The notes under the pieces are model-generated. The model saw nothing but the letters and a program-made list of their open reading frames with translations, did not search any database and had not been told where the DNA came from. Source: UBA940 sp964464465 (GTDB lineage: Bacteria; Bacteroidota; Bacteroidia; Bacteroidales; Rikenellaceae). From it: a DNA stretch of 19,448 nt. The stretch spans positions 1 to 19,448 of the forward strand of contig CAYXGF010000034.1 of the NCBI GenBank assembly GCA_964464465.1, given 5' to 3'. Both the position numbers and the translations under genes were made by a program. Shown here one piece after another: positions 1-7,094 of this stretch. Position 1 is the first letter of the stretch, and the number at the start of each line of letters is the position of its first letter.

Positions 1-52
1 TCGCGACCCTTAGCTTGGAAGGCTAATGCTCTATCAACTGAGCTACTTCCGC
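1..52 (-). tRNA. tRNA-Gly (anticodon TCC), 3' end cut by window edge
   Basis: Read on the minus strand, the sequence begins GCGGAAG (acceptor 5' strand), has a D-arm TAGCTCAGTTGATAGAGC, and an anticodon stem TTAGC/GCTAA around the loop CTTCCAA. The anticodon TCC lies at 17-19. The T-arm and acceptor 3' strand lie beyond the left edge. It is the last visible member of a Thr-Tyr-Gly minus-strand string. In Bacteroidales such a string commonly precedes another tRNA-Thr and tuf; that continuation cannot be seen here. Confidence 0.95.
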
Positions 53-76
53 ATTCGTAAAATTTTGTTAATCGAG

Positions 77-159
77 TGGGAGAAGATGGATTCGAACCAC
101 CGAAGACGTACGTCAGCAGATTTACAGTCTGCCCCATTTGGCCACTCTGGTATTCTCCC
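77..159 (-). tRNA. tRNA-Tyr (anticodon GTA)
   Basis: The minus strand has a 7-bp acceptor stem GGGAGAA/TTCTCCC with discriminator A, the anticodon stem-loop GCAGA-CTGTAAA-TCTGC (anticodon GTA at 123-125), a long class II variable arm, and the T-loop GGTTCGAATCC. The length of 83 nt fits a class II tRNA. CCA is not encoded; the bases after the discriminator read CTC. Confidence 0.96.
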
Positions 160-195
160 AGACCTTATTTCTTACATTCCGCTGTTTTCCCAGCG

Positions 196-269
196 AGCCG
201 ATGGAGGGATTCGAACCCCCGACCAGCTGATTACAAATCAGCTGCTCTGGCCAACTGAGCTACATCGGC
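196..269 (-). tRNA. tRNA-Thr (anticodon TGT)
   Basis: The minus strand has the acceptor stem GCCGATG/CATCGGC with discriminator T, the anticodon stem-loop GCTGA-TTTGTAA-TCAGC (anticodon TGT at 233-235), and the T-loop GGTTCGAATCC. The length is 74 nt and CCA is not encoded. It is the first gene of the tRNA transcript, starting only a few bases after the predicted transcription start. Confidence 0.96.
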
Positions 270-279
270 ATTTGGAGTG

Positions 280-311
280 CAAATGTAAGAATAAAAATTT
301 TATACACCAAA
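280..311 (-). promoter_or_regulatory. Promoter of the Thr-Tyr-Gly tRNA operon
   Basis: On the minus strand TTTG (308-311), a 20-nt spacer and TACATTTG (280-287) match the Bacteroidetes primary sigma factor consensus TTTG / TAnnTTTG. The predicted start, about 5-8 nt past the -7 box, lies just before tRNA-Thr. The AT-rich stretch upstream (about 312-360) could act as an UP-like element (inference). Confidence 0.75.
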
Positions 312-643
312 ACTTCGGCGATAAAATTTATATTTTACTTAAATTATATGTTCAAAGAACGTCGTGTGTGAATGTTACGTCAGAAGTCCGGCCGTAAATT
401 CGCCGACAAAATTACAATTCTTTTTGATATTACAAAATAGGCCGTGCGGTTTTTTTGCAAAAAACACGAAATAAAATATTCCGTAGGCTTCCGCTGTCTC
501 TTACGCCGCATTGTGTAACGCTGCCGGACGCATCCATATATATAAAGGTAACATTCCGGCACATTCGGTTCGGCCCACGTTCAGCGCACAGAAATACGCG
601 GGAATCACACCTGGCTCAGAACGCATAAACGACCGCAGACCAT
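312..643. other. Intergenic region without a convincing gene
   Basis: This stretch lies between the tRNA promoter and the floA terminator. The only sizeable frame (minus, 380-562, 60 codons) has a composition unlike a Bacteroidetes protein and no recognisable family. There is an AT-rich area near 315-350 and a small inverted repeat at 449-465 (GTTTTTTTGCAAAAAAC). I see no tRNA-like or known riboswitch structure. A small RNA cannot be excluded. Confidence 0.5.
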
Positions 644-674
644 AAAAAAAGTGTATGCCGTATGCGGCATACAC
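644..674 (-). terminator. Rho-independent terminator of the nfeD-floA operon
   Basis: A perfect 10-bp inverted repeat (651-660 GTGTATGCCG and 665-674 CGGCATACAC) encloses a 4-nt loop. Read on the minus strand it is followed directly by seven T (complement of the A run at 644-650). It lies 23 nt after the floA stop codon. Confidence 0.9.
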
Positions 675-697
675 CCTGTATTATTTTCGGAACGTGT

Positions 698-1675
698 CTA
701 TTTGTGTTCCTTTCCGATGCTTTCGCGCATTGACGTATCGGCCTGTATGTTCCGGAGCTTGTAGTAGTCCATAAGACCCAGATTGCCGCTGCGGAACGCT
801 TCGGCTATCGCCATCGGAATTTCGGCTTCGGCCAGAATTACTTTGGCACGGGCGTCCTGAGCCTTGGCCTTGTTCTCCTGTTCGAGCGCCACGGCCATGG
901 CGCGTTTCTCCTCGGCCTTTGCCTGCGCGATGTTCTTGTCGGCATTGGCCTGGTCCATTTGCAGCACGGCACCGATGTTCTTGCCCACATCGATGTCGGC
1001 TATGTCTATGGAAAGTATTTCGAATGCGGTACCTGCATCAAGACCTTTCTCCAACACCACACGGGATATTGAATCAGGGTTTTCGAGCACTATCTTGTGT
1101 GAGGCGGCCGAACCGATGCTCGACACGATGCCCTCGCCCACACGGGCAAGAACAGTCTCCTCGCCTGCTCCGCCGACAAGCTGTTTGATATTGGCCCTTA
1201 CGGTCACACGGGCTTTCGCTATCAACTGTATACCGTCCTTGGCGACAGCTGCCACCGGCGGCGTGTTGATGACTTTCGGGTTAACGGACATCTGCACGGC
1301 CTCGAACACATTCCGACCCGCCAAATCGATAGCCGTCGCCATCTTGAAGTCGAGCTGTATTCCGGCTTTCTGTGCGGATACGAGCGCGTGTATCACGTTC
1401 GGGACATTACCGCCGGCAAGATAATGGGCTTCAAGCTGGTTGGCATTGAGCGACAGTCCGGCCTTGGTACCCTCTATCATCGCGGAGACGATAGTCGAGG
1501 GCGGCACCTTGCGCCAGCGCATGAGAATGAGTTGCAGCAACGAGATGTGGACGTTCGACACGAGCGCCGAGAACCACAACCCGACGGGAATGTAGTAAAA
1601 GATGATAAGCAACAGAATGATGCAAAAGATGGCCGTCGCAACGACCAGTAGAATTCCGCCTTCCATGAAATCCAT
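698..1675 (-). CDS. floA: Flotillin-like protein FloA
   Basis: 325 residues, close to the usual length of about 330 for the FloA/YqfA family. One N-terminal hydrophobic segment (about residues 7-30) anchors the protein. It is followed by the SPFH/band-7-type region, with family-typical stretches such as MRWRKVPPSTIV, AGLSLNANQLEAHYLAGG and GEGIVSSIGSA. An Ala/Glu/Lys-rich coiled coil (about 240-290, AQAKAEEKRAMAVALEQE) ends the protein. FloA proteins form membrane scaffold assemblies associated with lipid microdomains in Bacillus; the role in Bacteroidetes is less well known. The ATG at 1675 lies 11 nt after the stop of the NfeD gene, so the pair is co-transcribed, a common arrangement for flotillins. 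A strong terminator follows. A second in-frame ATG at 1666 is possible. Confidence 0.95.
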   Translation of the reverse strand: MDFMEGGILLVVATAIFCIILLLIIFYYIPVGLWFSALVSNVHISLLQLILMRWRKVPPSTIVSAMIEGTKAGLSLNANQLEAHYLAGGNVPNVIHALVSAQKAGIQLDFKMATAIDLAGRNVFEAVQMSVNPKVINTPPVAAVAKDGIQLIAKARVTVRANIKQLVGGAGEETVLARVGEGIVSSIGSAASHKIVLENPDSISRVVLEKGLDAGTAFEILSIDIADIDVGKNIGAVLQMDQANADKNIAQAKAEEKRAMAVALEQENKAKAQDARAKVILAEAEIPMAIAEAFRSGNLGLMDYYKLRNIQADTSMRESIGKEHK

Positions 1676-1686
1676 AATTTTTTTTA

Positions 1687-2160
1687 TCAGAGTTGAGTAT
1701 TGTCGGTTGGTTTGACTATCACAGTGAAATTATCGAATCCGGTTACCTCCACCTCGACACCGGGGGCGATAAGTCCTTCCCGGGCGCGGGCCTCGAACAG
1801 GGTGTCTCCGAATCTCACCTTGCCGCCGGGAGCCAGACGCGACACGCTCGTACCTCTCTGCCCCACCCGCAGTTCATCCTGCGGCGAGGATTGCGACTGT
1901 CCGTCTATTTCGCTTTCGAGCGACAGCATACGCCATGTCCTGCGCCTAAGGCTCAGTGTGGTGGCAATGACAGAGCATACTATTATGCCGATAACGGCGG
2001 CAATCAGGCCTGTGTATCCGTGATAGAGATATGCCAGATACGCAGCGGCACAATCGGCGGCCATGGACATAAGACCGGCCACGGTAATGCCCGGCAGAAG
2101 CACCAGTTCGACCACAAGCAGAAGCGCCGAGACAACTATAAGCAGCAAAATGAGCATCAT
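1687..2160 (-). CDS. NfeD-family membrane protein (FloA partner)
   Basis: 157 residues from the ATG at 2160. Two to three hydrophobic segments occupy the N-terminal half (MLILLLIVVSALLLVVELVL, then two more to about residue 70). The C-terminus (about 95-152) has the OB-fold pattern of NfeD: VGQRGTSVSRLAPGGKVRFG, a central ARAREGLIAPGVEVEV, and a final TVIVKP. NfeD-like proteins are encoded next to flotillin/stomatin genes and are thought to act with them in the membrane. The frame is open up to an ATG at 2220, but that lies at or upstream of the predicted transcription start (about 2221) and would add a non-hydrophobic leader, so 2160 is preferred (2157 is also possible). It is the first gene of the nfeD-floA operon. 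Confidence 0.88.
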   Translation of the reverse strand: MMLILLLIVVSALLLVVELVLLPGITVAGLMSMAADCAAAYLAYLYHGYTGLIAAVIGIIVCSVIATTLSLRRRTWRMLSLESEIDGQSQSSPQDELRVGQRGTSVSRLAPGGKVRFGDTLFEARAREGLIAPGVEVEVTGFDNFTVIVKPTDNTQL

Positions 2161-2227
2161 AACTTCATATATTTTTATCGGTTCGGAGAAGATGCTGTCA
2201 AACAGACAGCAGTATCGCATCAGAAGT

Positions 2228-2259
2228 CAAAGATACGAATAAGCGAGAGCAAAAGCAAA
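2228..2259 (-). promoter_or_regulatory. Promoter of nfeD-floA
   Basis: On the minus strand TTTG (2256-2259), a 20-nt spacer and TATCTTTG (2228-2235) give a full match to the Bacteroidetes -33/-7 consensus. The promoter is embedded in the palindromic repeat described separately. The predicted start near 2221 leaves about a 60-nt leader to the ATG at 2160. Confidence 0.8.
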
Positions 2260-2313
2260 CTCGCTTGCATTTTGCCGAGGCGAAGTATCTTCGACCGCTG
2301 GTCAAAGATAACG
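2228..2313. repeat. Promoter-bearing palindromic repeat, copy A
   Basis: The outer arms AAGATAC (2230-2236) and GTATCTT (2285-2291) are complementary. An inner stem GCAAAAGCAA (2249-2258) pairs with TTGC-A-TTTTGC (2265-2275) around the loop ACTCGC. A second hairpin, TATCTT (2286-2291) and GACC (2293-2296) with GGTC (2300-2303) and AAGATA (2305-2310), shares an arm with the outer stem, so the two are mutually exclusive. Copy B lies at 16410-16570. The two copies share a 16-nt block (CAAAGATACGAATAAG) and a 19-nt block (TGCCGAGGCGAAGTATCTT). Confidence 0.75.
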
Positions 2314-2348
2314 AAAAAATATCGAAAAAACTATTCAGTTCGTTTTTT

Positions 2349-3887
2349 TCAATTCTCCATAGGCTCAATTTCCGCAGAGGAGGAATCGTACCGGCGGATG
2401 ATAATATCGCGTATGCGCTCTGCGCGGCTCGCTCCTTCGACGGGAGCTATTATGAAGTTCTGCCCGCTGCGCAATATATCGAATCTCTCGGCCACGGCAG
2501 ATATGCCGATACGCAGCGAATCGTCCACCGACTCTATACCTTTTATTATTACTCTGTACAGCGTGGTATCGGCCTGGGCGGGCTGTGCGCCGTCACGTGT
2601 CAGGTTACGGTAGACCCCGTCATTCCATACGACCACCTCCGGACGTTTGAATCCGAGGTCTTTAAGCTCAATCTGAGCCTGACGGGCCGACGAATCGGCC
2701 GCAAAACCGCCCGCGAAGTAGACATAACGGCCGTTTTCCCTGACATATGACAACGGGGCCACACCCTTGAAAAGCGCCGGGGTCTGCTGCACGGAGAACG
2801 AACCGAGCTGTATCCTGTATATGGTTCCGCGTTCGTAGATTCGGCATTCCGGAATCGGATTGCGTGAATTGTATATCGACGGCGAATGGATACTGAGCGC
2901 TTCGTAGTCAAGGAAAAGACGCTCCTTCAAATCCACCTTCGGCAGAAAGAAATCCGTGTCCGCGAGCGCCGAGGCCGCGCGCTGCAATGAGTCGCCGGCC
3001 ATATCGAGCGCGAACATCTGTGCGATTTGCTGTTCGAGAGAGCCTACGACACGTTTCTGCAACAGATACGAAACCATTTCGTCCGATGCCCAGCGGCCGC
3101 GCTGCATGTTAGTCTCCGCCTGCATGTCTTCCAGCGTCTTGCCGAGTTCAGCGATTATCTCAGGACGGTTGTTCTTGTCGGCTATATAGCTGTATGCGTA
3201 AATCTTGTTGTCGAAAATGTATGCCCAGCATCTGGACAGCGAATCCTCGGCGGCCGAGCAGCATACGGACAGCGAGTCGAAACGCGTCATAAGTTCCGAG
3301 GCACGGGCCTCTGTCGAAACGGTGTCGTATTGCAGGGCAGTCACACGGCACTCCCGTATCAGGGCCGCGAGCTCCGCCGCCAAATCCCCGGCACGCGTCT
3401 CATTCCGCTGTGCGGACAGCAACGTCAGGTAATCCTGTTCCGGAAGATTCTCCCTTATGCGGCTGTCGTATGCCAGATTGACAGACTTCCGTGTATCCTG
3501 TATCTTTTGCGGCTCCGGCTCAGTATTTCCGGCGGCGGCATCGTCGTTCAGGTGCATTATTATCCACTGCTGCTCTATCGCGTTTATCTGTTGAGACAGA
3601 ATTCCGACTCTGTTTCTCAGGGCGAACAGTTTCTCCTCGCTTTCCAGAATCCGGACGGCTATCTGCTCTCTGGCGGCAGTATCGGTGCGGAAACTGCGGC
3701 GCATGCGTTCCATAAGCAGCGACAGAGAATCGGCCTGCGCGGATACGGTCTGCTCCTGATGGAGAAGTTCCATGTATTCGGCATTGTTTTCCAGCCCCGA
3801 GACCCTGGCCTTTATCTGCTGGGCCGTCGAGAGGAGCGGCGCAAGAACAAGCGCCAGTGTCGTCATGTATTTTTGTAATAGAGCCAT
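2349..3887 (-). CDS. Exported SPOR-like protein with coiled coil
   Basis: 512 residues, no named family recognised. Residues 1-22 look like a signal peptide (MALLQKYM, then a hydrophobic run to LLSTA before QQIK), so the protein is probably exported to the periplasm. Residues about 30-110 and 155-260 are charged, heptad-like and probably helical or coiled coil. Residues about 355-430 resemble a SPOR domain (YRIQLGSFSVQ, YVYFAGGFA, FKRPEVVVWNDG). A second weaker unit of the same kind is at 442-502 (LYRVIIKGIESVDDSLR, FIIAPVEGASRAERIRDII). SPOR domains bind glycan strands of peptidoglycan; that function here is inference. The start is the ATG at 3887, whose A overlaps the last base of the trkH stop (TAATG), implying translational coupling. 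The frame extends further upstream inside trkH without a plausible start. ATG at 3866 is an alternative. Confidence 0.8.
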   Translation of the reverse strand: MALLQKYMTTLALVLAPLLSTAQQIKARVSGLENNAEYMELLHQEQTVSAQADSLSLLMERMRRSFRTDTAAREQIAVRILESEEKLFALRNRVGILSQQINAIEQQWIIMHLNDDAAAGNTEPEPQKIQDTRKSVNLAYDSRIRENLPEQDYLTLLSAQRNETRAGDLAAELAALIRECRVTALQYDTVSTEARASELMTRFDSLSVCCSAAEDSLSRCWAYIFDNKIYAYSYIADKNNRPEIIAELGKTLEDMQAETNMQRGRWASDEMVSYLLQKRVVGSLEQQIAQMFALDMAGDSLQRAASALADTDFFLPKVDLKERLFLDYEALSIHSPSIYNSRNPIPECRIYERGTIYRIQLGSFSVQQTPALFKGVAPLSYVRENGRYVYFAGGFAADSSARQAQIELKDLGFKRPEVVVWNDGVYRNLTRDGAQPAQADTTLYRVIIKGIESVDDSLRIGISAVAERFDILRSGQNFIIAPVEGASRAERIRDIIIRRYDSSSAEIEPMEN

Positions 3888-5329
3888 TATTTCCACCACT
3901 TTAACAGGAAGAGTTGAATGAATCCGAATATTTCCAAACGTCCGCAGAGCATCAGTATCGTGCAGAAATACTTCGCCACGATGCCGAGCGATGAGAAGTT
4001 GTCCAGAGAGCCTACCTCTCCGAATCCTGGTCCGACATTGCCCAGACACGAAACAGTGGCCGTGAACGAGGTGACCACATCGAGTCCGAATGCGCACATG
4101 AGAATGGAACCGAACATAATCAGCGCGAAGTACACGACGGTGAACAGCAGCACGAACGATACCGTCTGCGAATCCTGAATCACACCGTTGAGTTTTATCC
4201 GTATGATGGCGGCGGGATGCTGCTGCTGCTTGATTTTGGCGCGTATGACCTTGAAAGCCAGACATACTCTGTCGCATTTCAGACCGCCGCTGGTGCTGCC
4301 TGCGCAGGCGCACTGCACCGACATGAAGATAAGTACGACAATTGCCAGCGATGACCATACGGTGGAGTCCGCGGTGGCGAATCCCGTGGTACTGGTTATT
4401 GCGAATACCTGGAATGTTCCGTGGCGGAAAGCCGGCCAGAAATCATATATTCCGTTTCTCCACAGACTCAGCGACACGACTATGCTCGCCACGGCGACCG
4501 AGGCCAGATAGTAGCGCACGACCTCGGAACGGAACATGTTGTTGTGCTTGCCGGTCAGTGTGGCGAAGATGATTCCGAAGTGTATACCGGAGAGAATCAT
4601 GAAAAACGACAGGATAACCTCTATCCATACATTGTCGAAAGCGGCGATGCTGATGTTGCGCGTGCTGAATCCGCCGGTCGCGGTGACCGAGAACGCGTGA
4701 TTCACGGCATCGAACCAGCTCATGCCGGCAATGCGCAGCAGCAGGGCGCTGGCTATGGTCATGCCGAAATATACGGAGAGCATGATTCGCAGTATCGTGG
4801 CCGAGCGGTAGCGGAAGTTGTCCTGCGCCATCGACGATATCTCCACGTTGGACATCGCCTTCTTGCTGCTGCCGATATTGGGCAGCACAATCATGACGAA
4901 CATCACGACACCCAGACCTCCCATCCAGTGCGTCAGCGAGCGCCACATCAGAAGACTGCGCGGAAGCGCCTCTATGTCGTTGAGTATCGTGGCGCCTGTC
5001 GTGGTATACCCAGAGACACTTTCGAACCATGCGTTCGCCACGTCGAACTCTCCGCCCCAGAGCAGATACGGCAGCATGCCGATTACGCATGAGGCGAGCC
5101 ACGAGCCGACGACTATGCAGTAGCTCTCCTTGGTCGAGATTCTCTGTCCGCGTCCGACGAAAATCATCGGGAAAGTACCCAGCACCACCGACAGCAGGGC
5201 CGAGAGCGCGAGCGGATAGAATCCCGAGTCGAAACCCTTGATATAGCCCACGGCGGCGGACAGAAGCATGAGTGCCGCATTGAGCAGCATCACGAAACCG
5301 ACGTATCTCAGGACTATATTGTACCGCAT
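3887..5329 (-). CDS. trkH: TrkH-type potassium uptake protein
   Basis: 480 residues, typical for TrkH (E. coli 483). It is strongly hydrophobic throughout. All four pore-loop filter regions are visible: SGYTTTGAT (about residue 106), SVTATGGFST, AITSTTGFAT and TVSCLGNVGPGF near the C-terminus. TrkH is the membrane pore subunit for K+ uptake and normally works with the cytoplasmic NAD/ATP-binding TrkA, which is not in this window. It starts 9 nt after the stop of the sensor-like gene and ends overlapping the SPOR-like gene by one base, so the three are probably translated from one message. Confidence 0.95.
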   Translation of the reverse strand: MRYNIVLRYVGFVMLLNAALMLLSAAVGYIKGFDSGFYPLALSALLSVVLGTFPMIFVGRGQRISTKESYCIVVGSWLASCVIGMLPYLLWGGEFDVANAWFESVSGYTTTGATILNDIEALPRSLLMWRSLTHWMGGLGVVMFVMIVLPNIGSSKKAMSNVEISSMAQDNFRYRSATILRIMLSVYFGMTIASALLLRIAGMSWFDAVNHAFSVTATGGFSTRNISIAAFDNVWIEVILSFFMILSGIHFGIIFATLTGKHNNMFRSEVVRYYLASVAVASIVVSLSLWRNGIYDFWPAFRHGTFQVFAITSTTGFATADSTVWSSLAIVVLIFMSVQCACAGSTSGGLKCDRVCLAFKVIRAKIKQQQHPAAIIRIKLNGVIQDSQTVSFVLLFTVVYFALIMFGSILMCAFGLDVVTSFTATVSCLGNVGPGFGEVGSLDNFSSLGIVAKYFCTILMLCGRLEIFGFIQLFLLKWWK

Positions 5330-5338
5330 CGCTACGCT

Positions 5339-6079
5339 CTATTTTTTGGCGTTCTTTATCTGGCTTATCAGCTCCTCGATTTTCTCTTTGAGCTGCATCG
5401 GCTCGTCGCGTCCTTCAAGAGGCACGTTGAACGGCACCTTGTAAGCCAGCCAGTCCCCGAGGCTCCTGTTGATTTTTATCACCGGCAACACGAAATACAG
5501 GTCTATGAAATACAGGAACATCAGGACGATGAGTATCATCACGCCGGTAGTGATAAGGCTCGGCGTGATGGCCCTGTACGCGTTCGTCTCCAATGCGCGC
5601 GCCTGCGGCCCGAGCGTGTTCTGCGAACGTGTCATGTATATCTTTATCTCCTGAATCAGACGGCGGTACGCGCTCTGATACTCGCCAAGAAGCCACTCGT
5701 GGTCGGATATGAACCCCTTGACCATATACATCTCGGAACTTTTCTGATAGGCCTCGAACGCGAGTTTCAGCGAATCCAGCCCCGTGAGATTCTGCTCTTC
5801 GGCCTCTCTGAGCGCCGAGGCGAAGTTGTCACGGCCTGCTACGAACAGTGTGTCATACACGGTCTGCCCGGTGATGAATGTTTGCAGTACGGCGAAGTTC
5901 TGATCGTGCGCGGCGTCGAGCATGCTGCTCGAAAGCTCCATGCTGCGTTCTCCCGCCGTAAGTATCTGCTGAGCCTTCGTACCTACCCTTCCCAGTTCGA
6001 AGAACGACACTACCGAGGAGAACACAAGAAGAGCTGCCAGAGACAGGAAACCGATGATGATTTTTCTGCGTATGCCCAT
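5339..6079 (-). CDS. Two-TM sensor-like protein with 4-helix-bundle domain, no output domain
   Basis: 246 residues from the ATG at 6079. TM1 is at about 7-27 (IIIGFLSLAALLVFSSVVSF). A helical extracytoplasmic region (about 28-172) resembles the four-helix-bundle/CHASE3-type sensor of chemoreceptors and kinases (LGRVGTKAQQILTAGERSME). TM2 is at about 175-197, followed by a short HAMP-like tail (VLPVIKINRSLGDWL ... GRDEPMQLKEKIEELISQI) that stops at residue 246. No kinase, GGDEF or methyl-accepting signalling domain follows; the next gene is trkH 9 nt on. The frame is open upstream but that part lies in fmt and does not resemble protein. It starts 8 nt after the fmt stop. The function is unknown; it could be a regulatory partner of TrkH or of a separately encoded kinase (inference). 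Confidence 0.82.
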   Translation of the reverse strand: MGIRRKIIIGFLSLAALLVFSSVVSFFELGRVGTKAQQILTAGERSMELSSSMLDAAHDQNFAVLQTFITGQTVYDTLFVAGRDNFASALREAEEQNLTGLDSLKLAFEAYQKSSEMYMVKGFISDHEWLLGEYQSAYRRLIQEIKIYMTRSQNTLGPQARALETNAYRAITPSLITTGVMILIVLMFLYFIDLYFVLPVIKINRSLGDWLAYKVPFNVPLEGRDEPMQLKEKIEELISQIKNAKK

Positions 6080-6087
6080 GATTCGAA

Positions 6088-7053
6088 TCAGATTAAGAAT
6101 TTGCAGTCCCCGATGTTTTTCACCCCGCACAGCCACTGGCGTATATCCATGCGGCGTTTGCCGGCGGTCTGCAACTCGGTTATGTCGACATATCCGCCGT
6201 CGCATGCCACGCTGAGGAATGTGCGGCCGTCCGAAACGATGCTTCCGGGTGCCGGAACACCGTCGCAGCAGCGCACCCTTACCCCGTATATTTTTACACC
6301 GGTCTGCTGTCCTGCACAGTCGAGCGTGCTCCACGCGGCAGGGTACGGCGACAGACCGCGCACAAGATTGCCTATCGCGTCAGGCCGGCTGTTCCAGTCG
6401 ATGCGGCAGTCCTCCTTGAAGATTTTCGGCGCCGGTTTCAGTTCGCTCTGCGGAATGTGCTTCTGCTCCGACACAGTGTGACTGCCCGAGGCAATCAACT
6501 CGACAGTTTGCAGAACCACCTCCCGGCCTATGTCGCGCAGACGGTCGTGCAGCGTACCGGCATTGTCTTCGGGCGATATAGGGGTCTGTCTGCGACAGAT
6601 TATGTCACCCGTGTCTATATTTTCGTCGAGCATGAATGTCGTCACCCCTGTCTCCGTCTCTCCGTTCATGATGGCACGGTTTATCGGTGCCGCGCCGCGG
6701 TATTGCGGCAGAAGCGACGCATGCAGGTTGAAGGTTCCCAGCCTCGGAAGGCTCCATACCGACCGAGGAAGCATCCGGAACGCGATGACCACACCCAAAT
6801 CTGGACGCAGACTCTCGACGGCCGCTATGAAACTCTCGTCGCGCAGCTTCTCGGGTTGCAGCACGGGAAGCCCGGCCTGCTCAGCATATATCTTAACGTC
6901 GCTCTTGTTCATTTTAAGCCCGCGTCCCGACGGTTTGTCGGGCGTGGTGACAACGCCCACCACATTGTATCCCCCCTCGACAAGCGCCCTGAGCGAGGCT
7001 GTGGCGAATTCGGGCGTGCCCATGAACAATATTCTCAAATCGCGTCCTTCCAT
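6088..7053 (-). CDS. fmt: Methionyl-tRNA formyltransferase
   Basis: 321 residues, usual length for Fmt. It transfers a formyl group from 10-formyltetrahydrofolate to initiator Met-tRNA. Visible motifs are the N-terminal LRILFMGTPEFAT, the active-site region GTFNLHASLLPQYRGAAPINRAIMNGE (Asn, His and SLLP loop), GVTTFMLDENIDTGDI, and a C-terminal OB-type domain from about residue 205. The ATG at 7053 gives MEGRDLRILFMG, slightly longer than most N-termini. It lies 41 nt after ribBA and 8 nt before the sensor-like gene. Confidence 0.96.
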   Translation of the reverse strand: MEGRDLRILFMGTPEFATASLRALVEGGYNVVGVVTTPDKPSGRGLKMNKSDVKIYAEQAGLPVLQPEKLRDESFIAAVESLRPDLGVVIAFRMLPRSVWSLPRLGTFNLHASLLPQYRGAAPINRAIMNGETETGVTTFMLDENIDTGDIICRRQTPISPEDNAGTLHDRLRDIGREVVLQTVELIASGSHTVSEQKHIPQSELKPAPKIFKEDCRIDWNSRPDAIGNLVRGLSPYPAAWSTLDCAGQQTGVKIYGVRVRCCDGVPAPGSIVSDGRTFLSVACDGGYVDITELQTAGKRRMDIRQWLCGVKNIGDCKFLI

Positions 7054-7094
7054 GGCATTTACGATAGTTTTTTTACCCGGGCAATATTCCTGCC

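Noticed and set aside
1..269. tRNA genes as a mobile element attachment site
   Set aside because: No integrase gene and no direct repeat of a tRNA 3' end is visible nearby; the cluster has a normal operon layout.
380..562. 60-codon minus-strand open frame in the gap between the tRNA genes and the floA terminator
   Set aside because: No promoter or ribosome site assigned, odd composition, no family resemblance, and the region is AT-rich with a TTTTTTTGCAAAAAA inverted repeat.
3888..4358. Upstream extension of the SPOR-like gene frame inside trkH
   Set aside because: It lies fully within the clearly real trkH gene, and its translation is Arg/His-rich antisense-like sequence. A signal peptide starts at 3887 exactly at the trkH stop.
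6080..6334. Upstream extension of the sensor-like gene frame into fmt
   Set aside because: The translation is low-complexity basic sequence within fmt, while MGIRRK at 6079 begins directly before TM1, 8 nt past the fmt stop.
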